Assembly: GCA_050084985.1 (NCBI GenBank)
Contig: JBITNC010000001.1
Span: 119,412,001 to 119,476,000 of the forward strand
Direction of reading: 5' to 3'
Source of the DNA: Nageia nagi
Lineage: Eukaryota > Pinophyta
DNA length: 64,000 bases
In this document: piece after piece, positions 33,795 through 45,106 of the stretch
Numbering within the stretch: position 1 is the stretch's first letter
Layout of the letters: each line of letters starts with the position of its first letter
The notes under the pieces: generated by a model
Databases searched by the model: none
Told to the model about the DNA's origin: nothing
What the model saw: the letters and a program-made list of their open reading frames with translations, nothing else
Position numbers and translations under genes: made by a program

Positions 33795-34578
33795 GCTTAG
33801 GAAATCTATTGGGTTGATGAAGTTTTTCTCAAAGGGGGGTGAAGGTTGAATTCTTGCTAAATTCATATTTGTTATGACAACTTTATCCTTAGGAGGATTT
33901 TTTAGTTATATAGTGTTGATTTTTTATGTACACCTTCATGGTTAGTTCACTCATATAAAGAACTAGTTGTACATTTTTTAGCATATGATGGCTTCTGCTA
34001 GAATTGGTTTAGTTATCCATATATGAGGAACTAGTATGTGCTTTTTGGTACTATTTAGTTATCCATATGTGAGGAATTCATATGTACTTATGCTCTATTT
34101 GTTTGATTTTGATCAACATATATTTTTATACAATAGGTAACTATGAGTATTGGCTTAGCATCTTTGTAATGACTTATAGTGCACCATTGATAAATATATG
34201 GATGGAATTAATTGATTCATTTATCTTATGTTGATATGAATATTTAGATAATGTATTTTACTAATCTTGTTTATGATTTGGTTGTAGCTAGTAAGTTTCC
34301 TCTTGAGAGTGCAAGTTACCTACTTCAAGTAGGTAGGCTCATAGAGGCTTATAGTGTCAACTTGTTATTTAATGATTGCTTTGTATAATGAAACCAATTA
34401 TAGTTAATGATTTTATTGTAAACCATTTTTTCAAATGGTAAAGTAGTGAGTATCAATCTAATTTCTCAAAGATGTAAATATTCGCATCTTTTATTATATT
34501 TCTATGGAGGAGAACTCTCTCTTAGTCTCTCTTTCTCCTCTCCTCTTTTCTCTACCCTAATATTGCATTAAGGAGGGG
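33795..34578 (+). other. Copia 3' untranslated region with two purine-rich tracts
   Basis: AAAGGGGGGTGAAGG (33831-33845) lies just after the ORF and AAGGAGGGG (34570-34578) abuts the LTR. A TAGTTATCCATATxTGAGGAA motif is repeated at about 34010 and 34055. No gene seen. Confidence 0.6.
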
Positions 34579-35112
34579 TATTGGAATGTATAATATATTA
34601 TTGTAAGGTATATTAATACAATTCATTTAATTATTAAGTTAATCCCTAGATACCTTAAGTATTTAGTGAATATGATAATGTAAATTCACTAATAATTAAA
34701 AGTATCCCTTAGATACCTTTTAAGTATTTATGAATAAGATAATCTAACTTATCCTACACTCCATATCATGAGCATGAACCTTAGGTAAAAGGGTGTTGCA
34801 TGTCATGATATTGTACAATGGTTAAGAGAGGTATCCAAGGGATGGTTTTATCCTATAAATAGAGGGACCTATACTTGAGATCACTCACTTAAGTTTGTAG
34901 CAAAGTTATGTTCTTGTCTAGGTTGTAGGATAAGTGAGAAAGTGAGTTGTAACAGAGTACTTTTAGATAATAAGATTTTAGATTAAGTGGATGTACTCTC
35001 ATGGTTTAAATACCACTTTATATTTGTGTTATCTTATGTGAATGATACTTTGATTTTGTGTTCTTAATGCTTAAGGAATTGAGAGAGCCTTCATCTAATC
35101 TAGGTATTAAGG
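34579..35112 (+). repeat. 3' LTR of the copia element, last bases missing
   Basis: Starts TATTGGAATGTATAATATAT (from TGTTGG...). It retains the roughly 230-bp promoter block absent from the 5' LTR. Alignment to the 5' LTR stops at AGGAATTTA. The expected CCTATAAGCTTACCCCTTCA terminus is missing. Confidence 0.8.
34852..34866 (+). promoter_or_regulatory. TATA box of the copia 3' LTR
   Basis: CCTATAAATAGAGGG is a strong plant TATA match in the LTR block missing from the 5' LTR. Transcripts starting here would run into downstream flank, not into the element. Confidence 0.6.
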
Positions 35113-36059
35113 AATTTATATTTATAATTTTTTTAAATTAAAATTTACTATATTATTATAAAAATTTGTATATTATTTTAAAATTTATATTTTATTTATA
35201 ATTGATGTTATTTTAAAATAGTAAAAATTATAAATATTTTGAGTGTGTTCTCAAATCTTATATTCACAAAGTAAACTTATGTATAATTCAATAAATAGGA
35301 GCCAAATTTCTTGGAAAACTCAAGGCATCATATAGTTTTAGCTAGATTAGGCATATCATGTGTATTGTTCTATATTTTTATTTATTTTTCTATGTTTTTT
35401 AAGAAAAAATCTTAGTAAAACTCTAGATTTTATAGAAAAACCCTACATTTTTAAAAAAATTATAGATTTTAAAGAACACTAGATTTTTTCAAAAACAAAA
35501 ACCTACTTTTATACAAAACCCTATGTGTTTTTGGAAAAATCCTATTTTTTAACTTATAAAAATTTTGAAAAAATATAGAGAAAATATATGATTTGTACTT
35601 ACCTCCTCAAATCTTTAGAAAATTTGAAGAAATGATGAGAAAAATTTCTCCTACAAAACTTTGTAAAAATAATTGAAAAATTAGATAAAAATTGATAAAT
35701 CATATTCAAATATTTTAAAAATTAATCAAACAACACTTATTGGTAGCCTAAAAACCCTTCTTTCAGGAAAATACACCTTAGGTTTGAAAAACAATATCTA
35801 GAGTGAAAGTGACAAGCTTGTATTTTTTCTATTTTAGTTATGTTAGTTTCATTTGATGCAATTTTGGATGTACTTAGTGTCAAAAATAGCATTGTGATTT
35901 GCATCACCCTTGTAATATGTTCCTTAACACCTATCATTTACGGCATGAGGGCATGTATTAGGCATAGCATTAGTAATGATAAATAACAAAAAACTTTATA
36001 ATACCAATTATTAATAGTCCAAAAAAATATTCAAAATTTACAATACCAATTATTCAAAT
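35113..36059. other. AT-rich flank, no gene recognised
   Basis: Very AT-rich up to about 35240, similar in texture to the DNA left of the copia element (20930-21043). The rest holds A/T runs and CCCTA words without recognisable coding motifs. A minus-strand open segment at 35737-35937 resembles nothing I know. Confidence 0.4.
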
Positions 36060-36789
36060 GTTCAAAAGAATAGATATTATGTTGGAACAAATTATTGTAC
36101 AAATCCAAAGCTTGGCCCATTAATGTCATCAAAAATATTCTAAGCATGAGAACATTATCATTGCTTATGTTGTAGCAAGAGTAATTGAATTTTCTTAGGT
36201 GCTCCCTTTAATATTCTTTCCCTTTAAATTTCTTTATGTGAGGTACTTCAAACTTGTAAAAGAATTACTTAATTGGAACCATGGGGTTTATAGGTTCATT
36301 GATAATCAAATGATATGACATTTTTCTTTTTCTTTGACTATTGATCTTGAGTTCCATTGCTTGCAACCTCTTTAAGATGTCATCATGCATTTTTTGAGGT
36401 TGTTGACTAGCCATGCTTTACACTTGATATGTTGGTTGATAACTTTATTGCATGATTTATCCCAAAGGTTGATTTCATATTTAATTCAAAATAAAATTAC
36501 TTTGTACCATGAAAATGTTGATTATGTGGATGAGCCATGTGATTGGTGTATCCTTGAGGTTGATATGAAGGCTGATTTAAAATGTGCTAAAAAGGTTTAT
36601 CTTAACTAACATGTTGATATGCTTGATTCATGATGCTTTGATGATCCACTTGAAACAATTTATTTTGTATTCAATTTTGATCATGTTGGTTTCATTGATA
36701 GGAAAGGCTAGGTTTTTTAAAATGAACAACTTGATGAGGTTGAATTTAGTTCTAATTAGGGGTCCTCAAAGGTTTGAGATTTGGATATA
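36060..36789 (-). pseudogene. gag remnant, C-terminal-side piece
   Basis: The minus strand reads QPQGYTNHMAHPHNQ (Q/H/P-rich linker), DDILKRLQAMELKINSQRK (a coiled stretch), then FEVPHIKKFKGKE, REHLRKFNYSCYNISNDN, VLMLRIFLMTLMGQALDLY. The last part is the capsid motif F-xP-x-KxxxGxxxPxxHLxxF...LxxxFxxSLxGxAxxWY. Three stops interrupt it. It joins, across the CACTA insertion, to the piece at 44228-45060. Confidence 0.7.
36787..36789. other. Left target-site duplication (ATA) of the CACTA element
   Basis: ATA immediately before the CACTA end; the same three bases follow the right end at 44228-44230. A 3-bp duplication is the rule for CACTA elements. Confidence 0.85.
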
Positions 36790-37139
36790 CACTAGATGAA
36801 AAAAATGGCATTGGAAGTGGGTAATTTGAGGTGGTTTGTGAGTAGTGATTTTTAACTACCCCAACTTTTATTTTAAGCGATAGTTTTTAGAGGTCAATTT
36901 ATAACCATCCTAAAAAATTAATGAGGTAATGCAAAACCTTCCCCTTAGTGAAAATAAAACAAATACACTCAAGGATCTTAGGTTTACTTGGAATGTACTC
37001 TTCATTTTGAGTTTTTTTAGATGAGGGGTTTAGAGGAAGGGAGGGGCATTTGGGATTATGAGAGGAGATGAGGAAATACTAGATAGGAGATGAGGTGAGA
37101 CAAGCTGAGATGGGGGGGGATATGGGAAGATAAGATGAT

Positions 37140-39245
37140 AATAGGTATTTTAGTATATGATCTTGTATTCTTCATTTGTGAGCTCAAATTCTTCTACATT
37201 CTAAATGTTTATGCTTTGTATTTTTCTACATTTTTTAGAAAACTCATGAATATTGCAATCATTATAGACCATGAAACAATATTTTTGTCATGCATCTTGT
37301 CAAAAAAATCTTGGTTCTTGTGTTATTCATACACATTTTATGTGTCTATGGACCTTTAGTTTTCAAAAAAGCCATTTTATGTATCATGTAATCATTGCAA
37401 ACACTTAAACATTATTTATGCCATGTATATTTTCAAATATATATTGGTTTTTGTATTATTTTTCCATAGTTTTCATGTGTCTATGGACTATGAAATTATA
37501 TTCTTGTTATGCATCTTCTTAAACAAATCCTAAGTCTTATACATTAGGATACTCACAACCACAACATTCTATTTATAAGCATCAAGTAGTAACATGTATA
37601 CATCCAATTCAAGATTTATGCATATTTTGATAGTGAAGTTTAAAGCTTCCTTAAGATTGCCTACATGAACTATAACATTCAATTTATAAAAACTAAGTAG
37701 ATACTTTCACACACTGATTCATGGTTTATGGGTATTTTGTCAATGAATTTCAAAGCTCCCTTAAGATAGCCTACATGAACCATAACATTCAATTACAATC
37801 ACCAAGTACACACATCCATATAACCTATTCAAGTTTTATGGGTATTTTAAAAGTGAAATTCAAAGCTCCCTCAAGATAGCATACAAAAACCACAACATTT
37901 GATTTACAAGCACCAAGTATACACATCCACACACCTAACATTCCATTAAGCTATGTTTGCATCATCCATATTGTTAAATAATTCTTGAACCTTGTGTATT
38001 CTTTCACCTTTTGCATATATTCCTATTAAATATTTAATAACCACAACATTTGATGCAAAATGATTTGCAAGTACTCTTTAATGAATGTCCATACCTTGTT
38101 CTAGAGCTCCCATAGTGGCATATGCTAAAAGAATGTTAGCAAAGATTACAGAGTTTAGCTTTACATATGACAATTGCATATTCTTATAAGTCTATAGAGC
38201 CTTTTCATAAAATTAATTTATGAATGTCTTTTAATCATTATATTCTATGAAATTATGTTTGCATATATTTAAATAATTCTCAATCCTTATGTATTCTTTT
38301 ACATTTTGCATTCATTCCTATTAGGGCTTTTGTAACCATAACATTTTATGTAAAACCATTTTAAACTACTCTTTGATGGGTATCCATACCTTCTTCTAGA
38401 TCTCCCATGGTAGCACATTCTAAAAGAATGCTAGCAAAGGTTACAGAGTTTAAATCTAAAAATTGCATCTACTTAAAATTCCCTAGAGCCTTTTAGAAAA
38501 CCAATTTTGTGCATATCCTATAATCATTACATTCCATAAAAGTATCTTTGAATCTTGTTAAATAATTCTTAGGTCATTCATATTCTTTCACATTATCCAT
38601 ATATTCTTATTAGAGGTTTCACAACCATAATATTTGATGCAAAACCATTTTTAACTACTCTTTTATGGATGTCCATACCTTCTTCTAGAGCTTCCATTGT
38701 TCCACATGCTGGAAGAATGTTGGTAAAGGTTATAGAGTTTGGATTTACATATAATAATTTTATATGCTTAAAAGTCTCTATAGCCTTTCTAAAAAACTAA
38801 TTTTGTGCATATCTTACGATCATTGCATACCATGAAATTATTTGTGCATCTTATTAATAATTCTTAGGTCTTATGTATTCTTCCACATGTTGCATGCATT
38901 CCTATTGGGGCTTTCACAATCACAAAATTTGATACAAAACCATTTTTAACTACTCTAATAGATTTCCATACCTTCTTCTAGAGTTTCCATGGTGGCACAT
39001 GTTGGAAGAATGTTGGAAAAGGTTACAAAGTTTGGCATTACATCTGATAACTACATCTACTTAAAATTATATAGAACTTTTTAGAAAACTAATTTTTTGC
39101 ATATCCTATAATCATTAAATTATGAGAAGCTATATTTGCATGCATTTTGTTAAAAAATTATTAATCCTTGTGTATTATTCAATATTTTGCATACATGCCT
39201 ACCAAGGCATTCATAATGATTCAATGCAAAAACTTTTATCTAAAT
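37140..39245 (-). pseudogene. PLS-class pentatricopeptide repeat (PPR) gene fragment inside the CACTA element
   Basis: Minus-strand motifs recur about every 290-295 bp, the size of a P-L-S triplet: NSVIFANILLAYATMGALEQ (about 38165-38085), and equivalents near 38455, 38740 and 39035 (NSITFTNILPACGTMEALEE). Each is followed by GMDIHxRVVKNGFASNxMV, LIxIYAKxERI, ELFN and WNxMIxGYAQN. This is the pattern of plant organelle RNA-editing and processing PPR proteins. Downstream, 37545-37960 holds about four tandem copies of an E-motif-like unit (YLEGALNFxxKIPIKLE ... WMCVLG). Two more pieces (DKMHDKNIVSWSIMIA near 37300; DLFKKMHNKNIIS near 37515) follow. Stops and frameshifts are dense. Confidence 0.85.
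37545..37960 (-). repeat. Tandem copies of a PPR E-motif-like unit
   Basis: Four direct copies of about 110 bp, each running AACCATAACATTCAATTTA ... CAAAGCTCCCTTAAGATAGC. A PPR protein normally has this segment once, so tandem copies show amplification after the gene lost function. Confidence 0.75.
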
Positions 39246-39417
39246 ATTGGTATGTTCTTGTAGATAAAAATTAAAATGATTGGAGTTCCCACAAAAGCTT
39301 AAAAATAAAAATAGGACTAGAATCAAAGGACAGTACTCAAAAATCAAACTTTTAACTTGACATAGTTAAAAGATTGATGAAGTTGAAAAAGATGCGGGTC
39401 ATAACCTCATAAATATA

Positions 39418-40620
39418 ATGAAAATGCATTTGGAAATGAGTTTGATGTTGATTTTGGCAATCAATTTCATGATTTTTATGGGAAATTATGGTTATGATTC
39501 TCTACACATGGAGGTTGATAATGCTTTGCACAATAATGGTGACAATGCTTTGGGAAATGAGGGTGATAATGCTTTGGAAAATGAGGGTGAAAATATTGAT
39601 ATACATGTTTATGCCACATCATCACATACTTCAAGATCTAAAAATCATAAAATGAGAGGTCCTACAAGATTGACACATAAGGGGAGCAACATAGATAATA
39701 TGGAGATAAAAACCAATCTATTTGGATAGCCTATTGGATATAATGCTAGCACTTTTTCATTTTTTTATGGGTAGTAGCAAAGTATCTTATCCTTATCAAC
39801 TATAAATACTAGAAAGTAGTCCAAATAGATGTTAAAAATAAAGTGTTGGGAAATGGTTATGGTAACTTAGTAGCCAATAGATTTCATAGTGTCTATTTTT
39901 GAATACTTATGTAAATGTTGCATTCTTATAAGATAATGGTTTGATGTAGCAAAAGTGTAATATTCCAAACAACATAAAGAAATAGATGATGTTGACCATT
40001 GTCAAATTATGGTGTGATAATAAATATCAACTGGTAAAACTATTTTGTGGTATGTATGAAAATGATTAATATATAATTGATAACCCCCCACCTTGTATAC
40101 CAGTACAAGATTGGGAAGCCAACAAATGTATATCTTCCACTATGAAGGGTATCTATGTGGTTATCAGCTCGTAAAAATAATGATGGCTCTTTTGTATCAC
40201 TAGAAGTTACTTAAAAAATTATAATTCCCTTGGAAATTTAGTAACTTTAAATAATATTTTATCATTTTTCTAACATGTTCCAATTTAACTATGCATGTGA
40301 TGTTACCAAAATGATGCAATATCATATACTAGGTAAATCTCTGTAAATCAAGATATTATAGATGATGTCCTTACCCATGTTTTAGGATTTGATAGAGTGG
40401 GTTGGGTTTAGGGTGTTGGCAAAGGTGTATCACCAACTGTATGATTGCTATTAATGATTATAAGGTATAAATTCATCTCATGCATAAAAAATTAGAAAAA
40501 AACAAATAAAATACTTGAAGAGAAAATGGAGGAAAATATTGTAACTATTTGGCAAGAGTATGAGAAAAAGATGCATGATATTATACTCTATATTTCATGA
40601 CTAGAGGTGTATCAATTTTT
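39418..40620 (+). pseudogene. Transposase-type gene of the CACTA element (Ptta/En-Spm family)
   Basis: A 103-residue open segment (39418-39729) has three DNALGNEG-type acidic repeats, a basic RSKNHK patch, then MRGPTRLTHKG and IKTNLFGxPIG, the RGPT...G-QPIG signature of Ptta/En-Spm transposases. About 650 bp downstream the plus strand reads IIDDVLTHVLGFDRVGWVxGVGKGVSPT, matching the VLGxxRxGRVRGxGxGxTPT signature of the same family, followed by a coiled segment KILEEKMEENIVTIWQEYEKK (40510-40575). Stops interrupt the middle. Its place between CACTA ends supports it as the element's own gene. The catalytic TNP2-type protein was not found. Confidence 0.7.
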
Positions 40621-41369
40621 TCATGATTACATATTTGAAATGCTTATATATTACACCCCTAAATTGTAATTATTTCTTATACATAATTCCACAAGACAAT
40701 GCAAAATAGAATACCTAAGTAGATCAAAGCATAAATAATAGCTCTATAGGTTGTAACCAAGTCTTACCAGATATGGTACACTCACTATTATCTCACATTA
40801 AAAACTATGGAATTAGATGATATGGAATGTATTTATTTATTTGGGCTATTAATTTTTCATTAAGGATCATAAATGATTGCTTCCTTACTAAGAACAGTCA
40901 AGTAGTGGTTGAAGCCATATGGTTCAATGGCAACCCTTAAGAGAGGAGCATCATGTACCCTTGGGTTTAGATTATTGTAAAGTTAGTGTGAGAGTTTTTG
41001 TATAAAGTGGGTATCAAGTTGTATAAACTATATGGTTATTATAAAACATTACAAGAAAATATATGTGGTTCCTTTAATTCCTATCCCAAAAAAAAGAAAA
41101 AAAAAAATTCTATCTTAAAATATGAGATGTTCTAGTGGTATTGTTGAACATATTTGAAATATTTTGAGCAATGTGTGAAACTATAGAGCATATTTAAATC
41201 ATTTGATCATAATTTTAATCATATTTGAATCTTATTATGCTTATATTTAAATTATTACATGTGATATAAAATAAATTAAATGCATAATATGAATTTCACA
41301 TCCTTATTGTACCCATGAATTTCATATCCTACAATCATAGGATTAATCATTATACATGCATGATTGATG
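40621..41369. other. CACTA internal spacer
   Basis: AT-rich internal sequence with an A-run at 41088-41108. No coding motif recognised. Confidence 0.4.
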
Positions 41370-43300
41370 TTCTTGTTCATGAGCTATCTTGAGGAAGCTT
41401 TGAAATTCACTACCAAAATACAACATATGATATGATATAAATTTATTTTTTTATTTTTTACTATATGGTGTGATATAAAAATATTTAAATACACCATATC
41501 CTTCAAAACATGGCTTGGAGAAGGAAAGCAACTATTTAAACTAAAATTTTTCAAGTATCAAAAATTAGTCCAAAAGTGATAAGTTGGCAAAAATATTCTT
41601 GTAATACTTAGTCAAATATAGAAAAATGTGTGGTTCCTAAGTGGTTCATCATATCAAATTTTAAGGGAATCCTTTTTGTAGCCATGAATTACATTTCCTC
41701 CAACCATTGCATTCCATGAGATTGTGTTGCATCATGTATCATCTACATTTTGTATTCATTTCTATCAGATTTTATGTTCCATTTTGTTTTTTCAAAAAAA
41801 TTTATTTGGGTGTGTGTATGTGTCTACTTGATTCTTGTAAATGAAAATGTTATGGTAGTAATACTATAGAGTATATTTGAATCATTTGAGCATAATCATA
41901 GAGCATATTTAAATATTATTGAGCTTCTTCAAGATAGGTTGCATGAACAAGAAGATGAGAAAAGGTATTGATGTATAGATATTATTTTATAATTTGAATT
42001 ACATGTAATTTTACATACATATCATTTTACAACAAGAATCTTACAATCATTACAAACATTGTAAATAATGAAACTATATTTTTTGTAATGCATCTTGCCA
42101 AACAATTCCCAAGCCTTGCATCATGTATTTGCTTAAAATTCCATAGTTTTTATCATATTATGATTTGGATCATTTCATATTATATGTTTTAAGCATATAG
42201 GTTGGTTTATAATAACATTATGAACAATTTTGAAGCATAATCATGATACATCTATTGAGAGCTTATGAATTTAGCTAGCCTTGACATATCTAATTCATAA
42301 TATTTTGAACATGTTTTCCTAGGGGAAAGATATCTTATTATGCTTATTTGGAGGTAAATAACATAGCATTTAAATTTTTAAGTTGAATAGTTTCTAAGTA
42401 TTATAAGCATATTTTTGCTAACTTACCACTTTTGGACTAGTTTTTGATGCTTTCATAAAGTATAGTATTTCATCATGTACCCAATTTTACATCTGATAAT
42501 TGCATCTTCTTAAATATATTTACAATCTTTCATTTTATGCATATCCTACAATCATAAGATTAATTATTATAAATTATTTGTTTACCTATTTAGGCATGTA
42601 GGCTATGATGAGGTATCTTTGAATTTCACTATCAAAATACCCATAAATCTTGAATTGGGTATGTGCATGTGTGTACTTGGTGCTTGTAAATTGAATGTTA
42701 TGGCTTGCGTAGTCTATCTTGAGAATCACCTAATAAATGTGGTATAAAGTATTTTTATTCATATATGCCTATATCTACAAGGAAAATTCATTTCATGTCA
42801 TATGATAAAATTACAATTTTCTCATCTTGGCTCTCCTCTCCTCTATCCCATACTTTTTCTTATATCACTTATCACTTGTGGACTCTTTCATTGTTTATCT
42901 TGTAAGAGAATATTTTTACAAAATAAATTATGATATGATATAAAATTATTTAAATACACCATATGATCCAAAACATTAGCTTGAATAAGGAAACCAACTA
43001 TTCAATATAGAAATTTTATTGAAGAAGGAAAGCAACTGATGAACCCAAAAAATTTCTAAGTGTCAAAATGCAATCCAAAAATATTATGTTGATATCCATG
43101 TTGTACCAATGAAACTATGTATATATCATGCATCTTCCATATTGTAGTGCATGAAATTGTGTCTGTATCATGCATCTTTCACATCTTGCATACATGTTTA
43201 TAAGGTTTTATGTTCCATTTCATATTTTTAAAAATGCTTCTTGGGTGTGTATGTGTCTACTTGGTGCTTGTAAATTAAATGTTGTGGTAGTATTATTTTA
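41370..43300. pseudogene. Scattered PPR fragments on both strands in the CACTA element
   Basis: Plus-strand E-motif pieces: MSYLEEALKFTTKI (41379-41420) and a 42-residue open run at 42598-42722 with KIPINLE and CVLGACKLNV. Further plus pieces near 41810 and 43230-43280 read WVCxCLLGACKLNVVV. Minus-strand pieces are CNTISWNAMVGGN (about 41755-41705) and AWELFGKMHYK (about 42115-42085). A minus-type LKxxKKMQLSDVKL segment lies at about 42485-42530. Strand changes within 2 kb show rearrangement by inversion or repeated capture. They resemble the block at 37140-39245 closely enough to share one source gene. Confidence 0.7.
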
Positions 43301-43658
43301 GAGTATATTTTAATCATTTTATCAACAATTAGAATTATATAGCATATTTGAATAATTTCATATCATATGCAGTTACATAATTTTCATATCATATGATATA
43401 CTTAGATAATTTCATATCATAGGGCATAATTGCATCATTTCAGACTGTATGGTGTATATTTCATATCATATGATATAGTTGCATTTTTTTCAAACTAATA
43501 TGGTGTACTTAGATCATTTCATACCAATATGGTGTAATTAGATCATTTTATATCATATGTTGATGTATTTGGATCATTTTATATCATATGGTGCACTTGA
43601 TCATGAACATGCCTTTATCTTCCATCATTGCATATATATTATATATAATAATGCACAC

Positions 43659-43660
<2 letters not shown>
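43301..43660. repeat. CATATCATATGG-type short repeat array
   Basis: Irregular tandem units around TTTCATATCATATGxTxTAxTTxxATC, about 30 bp each, roughly ten copies. They form part of the CACTA interior next to the microsatellite. Confidence 0.65.

Positions 43661-43740
<80 letters not shown>
43661..43740. repeat. (CA)33 then (TA)n microsatellite
   Basis: An uninterrupted CA tract of about 33 units (43661-43726) followed by TATATA to 43740. Open frames through it encode only Thr-His runs and are not genes. Confidence 0.95.
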
Positions 43741-44227
43741 GAAACTATGACTCATAAGCTCCATTGGGCCATCCTTTGAAACCCTATGGCCAGCATCATA
43801 ATTGGGCTCACTATGATTGAGATTGGGTGCCTTGGGTAACTAAGGACAACATAAATTGGAAGAATTCTTCTATTTGGAAAAATTCTTCCATGCTACTACA
43901 TTTTTAAAAAAAATTAATTACTATGTTTTGGTTTTAAACCATTGTATAAATGTATAAAGAAATAGCTAAAACTACCACATTAAAGAGTAATTAGGTGGGT
44001 TGAGTGGCAATTTAAGCTGCTTGCATTAGTTCCTATAGAGGTATTTTATAACCACCTCTTTTTTATATTAGGTGATGATTTCAGGTAACATATACCAGTG
44101 GATATTAGTCACTACCATAGAGAGGGAAATTTTGGTGGCAACCTCATAGGTGGAAGGAAGATAACCATTAATAAATATATTAGGCAATGGTTTAAAACAT
44201 CCCATAAATGCCCTTTTTGATCTAGTG

Positions 44228-45060
44228 ATACCCCTAGGCCTTTTGACATAATTTATTTAGGTTTGATCAAAGGATTACATGGCACAAGGGGAATTAAAGG
44301 TATAATTTAATGATTATTAAGATATGATGTAGATCCTTAATTCACATTAATTGGGTATTATGCTTGAGATATATGTTGATGAAAGAAACTTGTTGATGAT
44401 ATTATTGTGGCTAGGGTATGACTTAATGTAAAATGTTTCTCTTGATTAGAATAAAAAGGAATGATCATGATAACTATGGATGATGAAATAAAGGAAGATT
44501 GAGTAAGTCGATTAATCACATCCTAAAAAGAAAACTTATTATTACTAAATTTTCTTAAAGTGGTGAAGGGATAAGTCTCTTATTCATTATATTGATTCTT
44601 ATAATAAGGGTCCCAATGATGAATCTCATTTTGATGATTAGAGGATTGGAACAAGCTTGATGGCTATTGTGGCTCTTGATAAGAAGAGGGGAAATATAAT
44701 GTAGTCATAATTAGTTCAAAGGAATGATGAGGATTTTTAAATTAAAATAAATTAAGGTAGGCTCCTCATATCTAAGTTGGATCTCAACAATTTGAGGCTT
44801 TGGTGAAGATGAAATATGTTGGTTAGCCTTAAATTTCTCAAAAATTCTTTTGACACTAGGATTACTCATAAAAATATTTTCCAAATCAATGACATCTTGA
44901 TGGAAGCTACTAGGACCTTTAAACAAGGGATTGGTATTCAAGAAAAGATCTATGCTCCTAGGAGAAGGTTGAGAATGACAATTTCAATTTTCTTCTTTCA
45001 TTAATTATTTTTCTCTAGCTTGAGATCTTATTTAAATTGAATTGATATTAAGATTATCCA
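44228..45060 (-). pseudogene. gag remnant, N-terminal-side piece
   Basis: The minus strand from 45060 reads PSPRSIDLFLNTNPLFKGPS, DVIDLENIFMSNPSVKRIFE and KANQHISSSPKPQIVEIQ (76-residue open run, 44941-44711), then HHWDPYYKNQYNE and DVINRLTQSSF. A P/Q/Y/N-rich N-terminal tail before the capsid is common in plant Ty3/gypsy gag. The link to the capsid piece at 36060-36789 rests on continuity across the CACTA target site and on the primer-binding site at 45091-45105. Confidence 0.5.
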
Positions 45061-45090
45061 TTTCCCAAATATGAAAGAAAAACACTATCC

Positions 45091-45105
45091 CAACAGTGCC
45101 AATCA
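45091..45105 (-). other. Probable primer-binding site of the split gypsy element
   Basis: Minus TTGGCACTGTTGGGA, close to TTGGCGCCGTTGCCG with CpG-type decay. It lies about 30 bp before the gag leader and marks the LTR edge. Confidence 0.5.
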
Positions 45106-45106
45106 A

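Larger units (their letters stand above)
21044..35112 (+). mobile_element. Ty1/copia retrotransposon (+), split by a Ty3/gypsy insertion
   Basis: The 5' LTR (21044-21364) is followed by a primer-binding site complementary to initiator tRNA-Met (TTGGTATCATAGCC, 21366-21379). Integrase, RT and RNase H remnants lie at 31390-33790. A polypurine tract AAGGAGGGG (34570-34578) precedes the 3' LTR (34579 to about 35112). The internal region is interrupted by the gypsy element at 25054-31220. Both flanks of the copia element are similar AT-rich TTATAAAATTAAAAT-type DNA. The 3' end lacks its last roughly 25 bases, so no target duplication can be read. Confidence 0.85.
36790..44227. mobile_element. CACTA (En/Spm) element carrying PPR gene fragments
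   Basis: The left end reads CACTAGATGAAAAAAATGGC and the right end, on the minus strand, CACTAGATCAAAAAGGGCAT. The inverted repeats share CACTAGAT-AAAAA and GGCATT with small differences. The 3-bp duplication ATA flanks both. Subterminal DNA at both ends has AGGTGGTT/AACCACCT-type words in both orientations. Inside are a transposase-type gene remnant (39418-40620, plus), a block of PPR gene sequence on the minus strand (37140-39245), a mixed-strand PPR block (41370-43300) and a (CA)33 tract. The element is 7,438 bp. The ends are clear; origin of the PPR pieces by capture is inference. Confidence 0.88.
36060..45106 (-). mobile_element. Ty3/gypsy fragment (gag and 5' end), minus strand, split by the CACTA element
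   Basis: gag pieces lie at 36060-36789 and 44228-45060. On the minus strand the outer piece ends with TCCCAACAGTGCCAA in plus orientation (about 45091-45105), that is TTGGCACTGTTGGGA, close to the TGGCGCCGTTG-type primer-binding site used by many plant Ty3/gypsy elements. Removing 36790-44227 and one ATA copy joins the two gag pieces. pol and the 3' LTR were not found to the left. Confidence 0.65.

Noticed and set aside
43557-43779. Two overlapping plus-strand open frames
   Set aside because: They read through the (CA)n microsatellite as Thr-His repeats; no gene.
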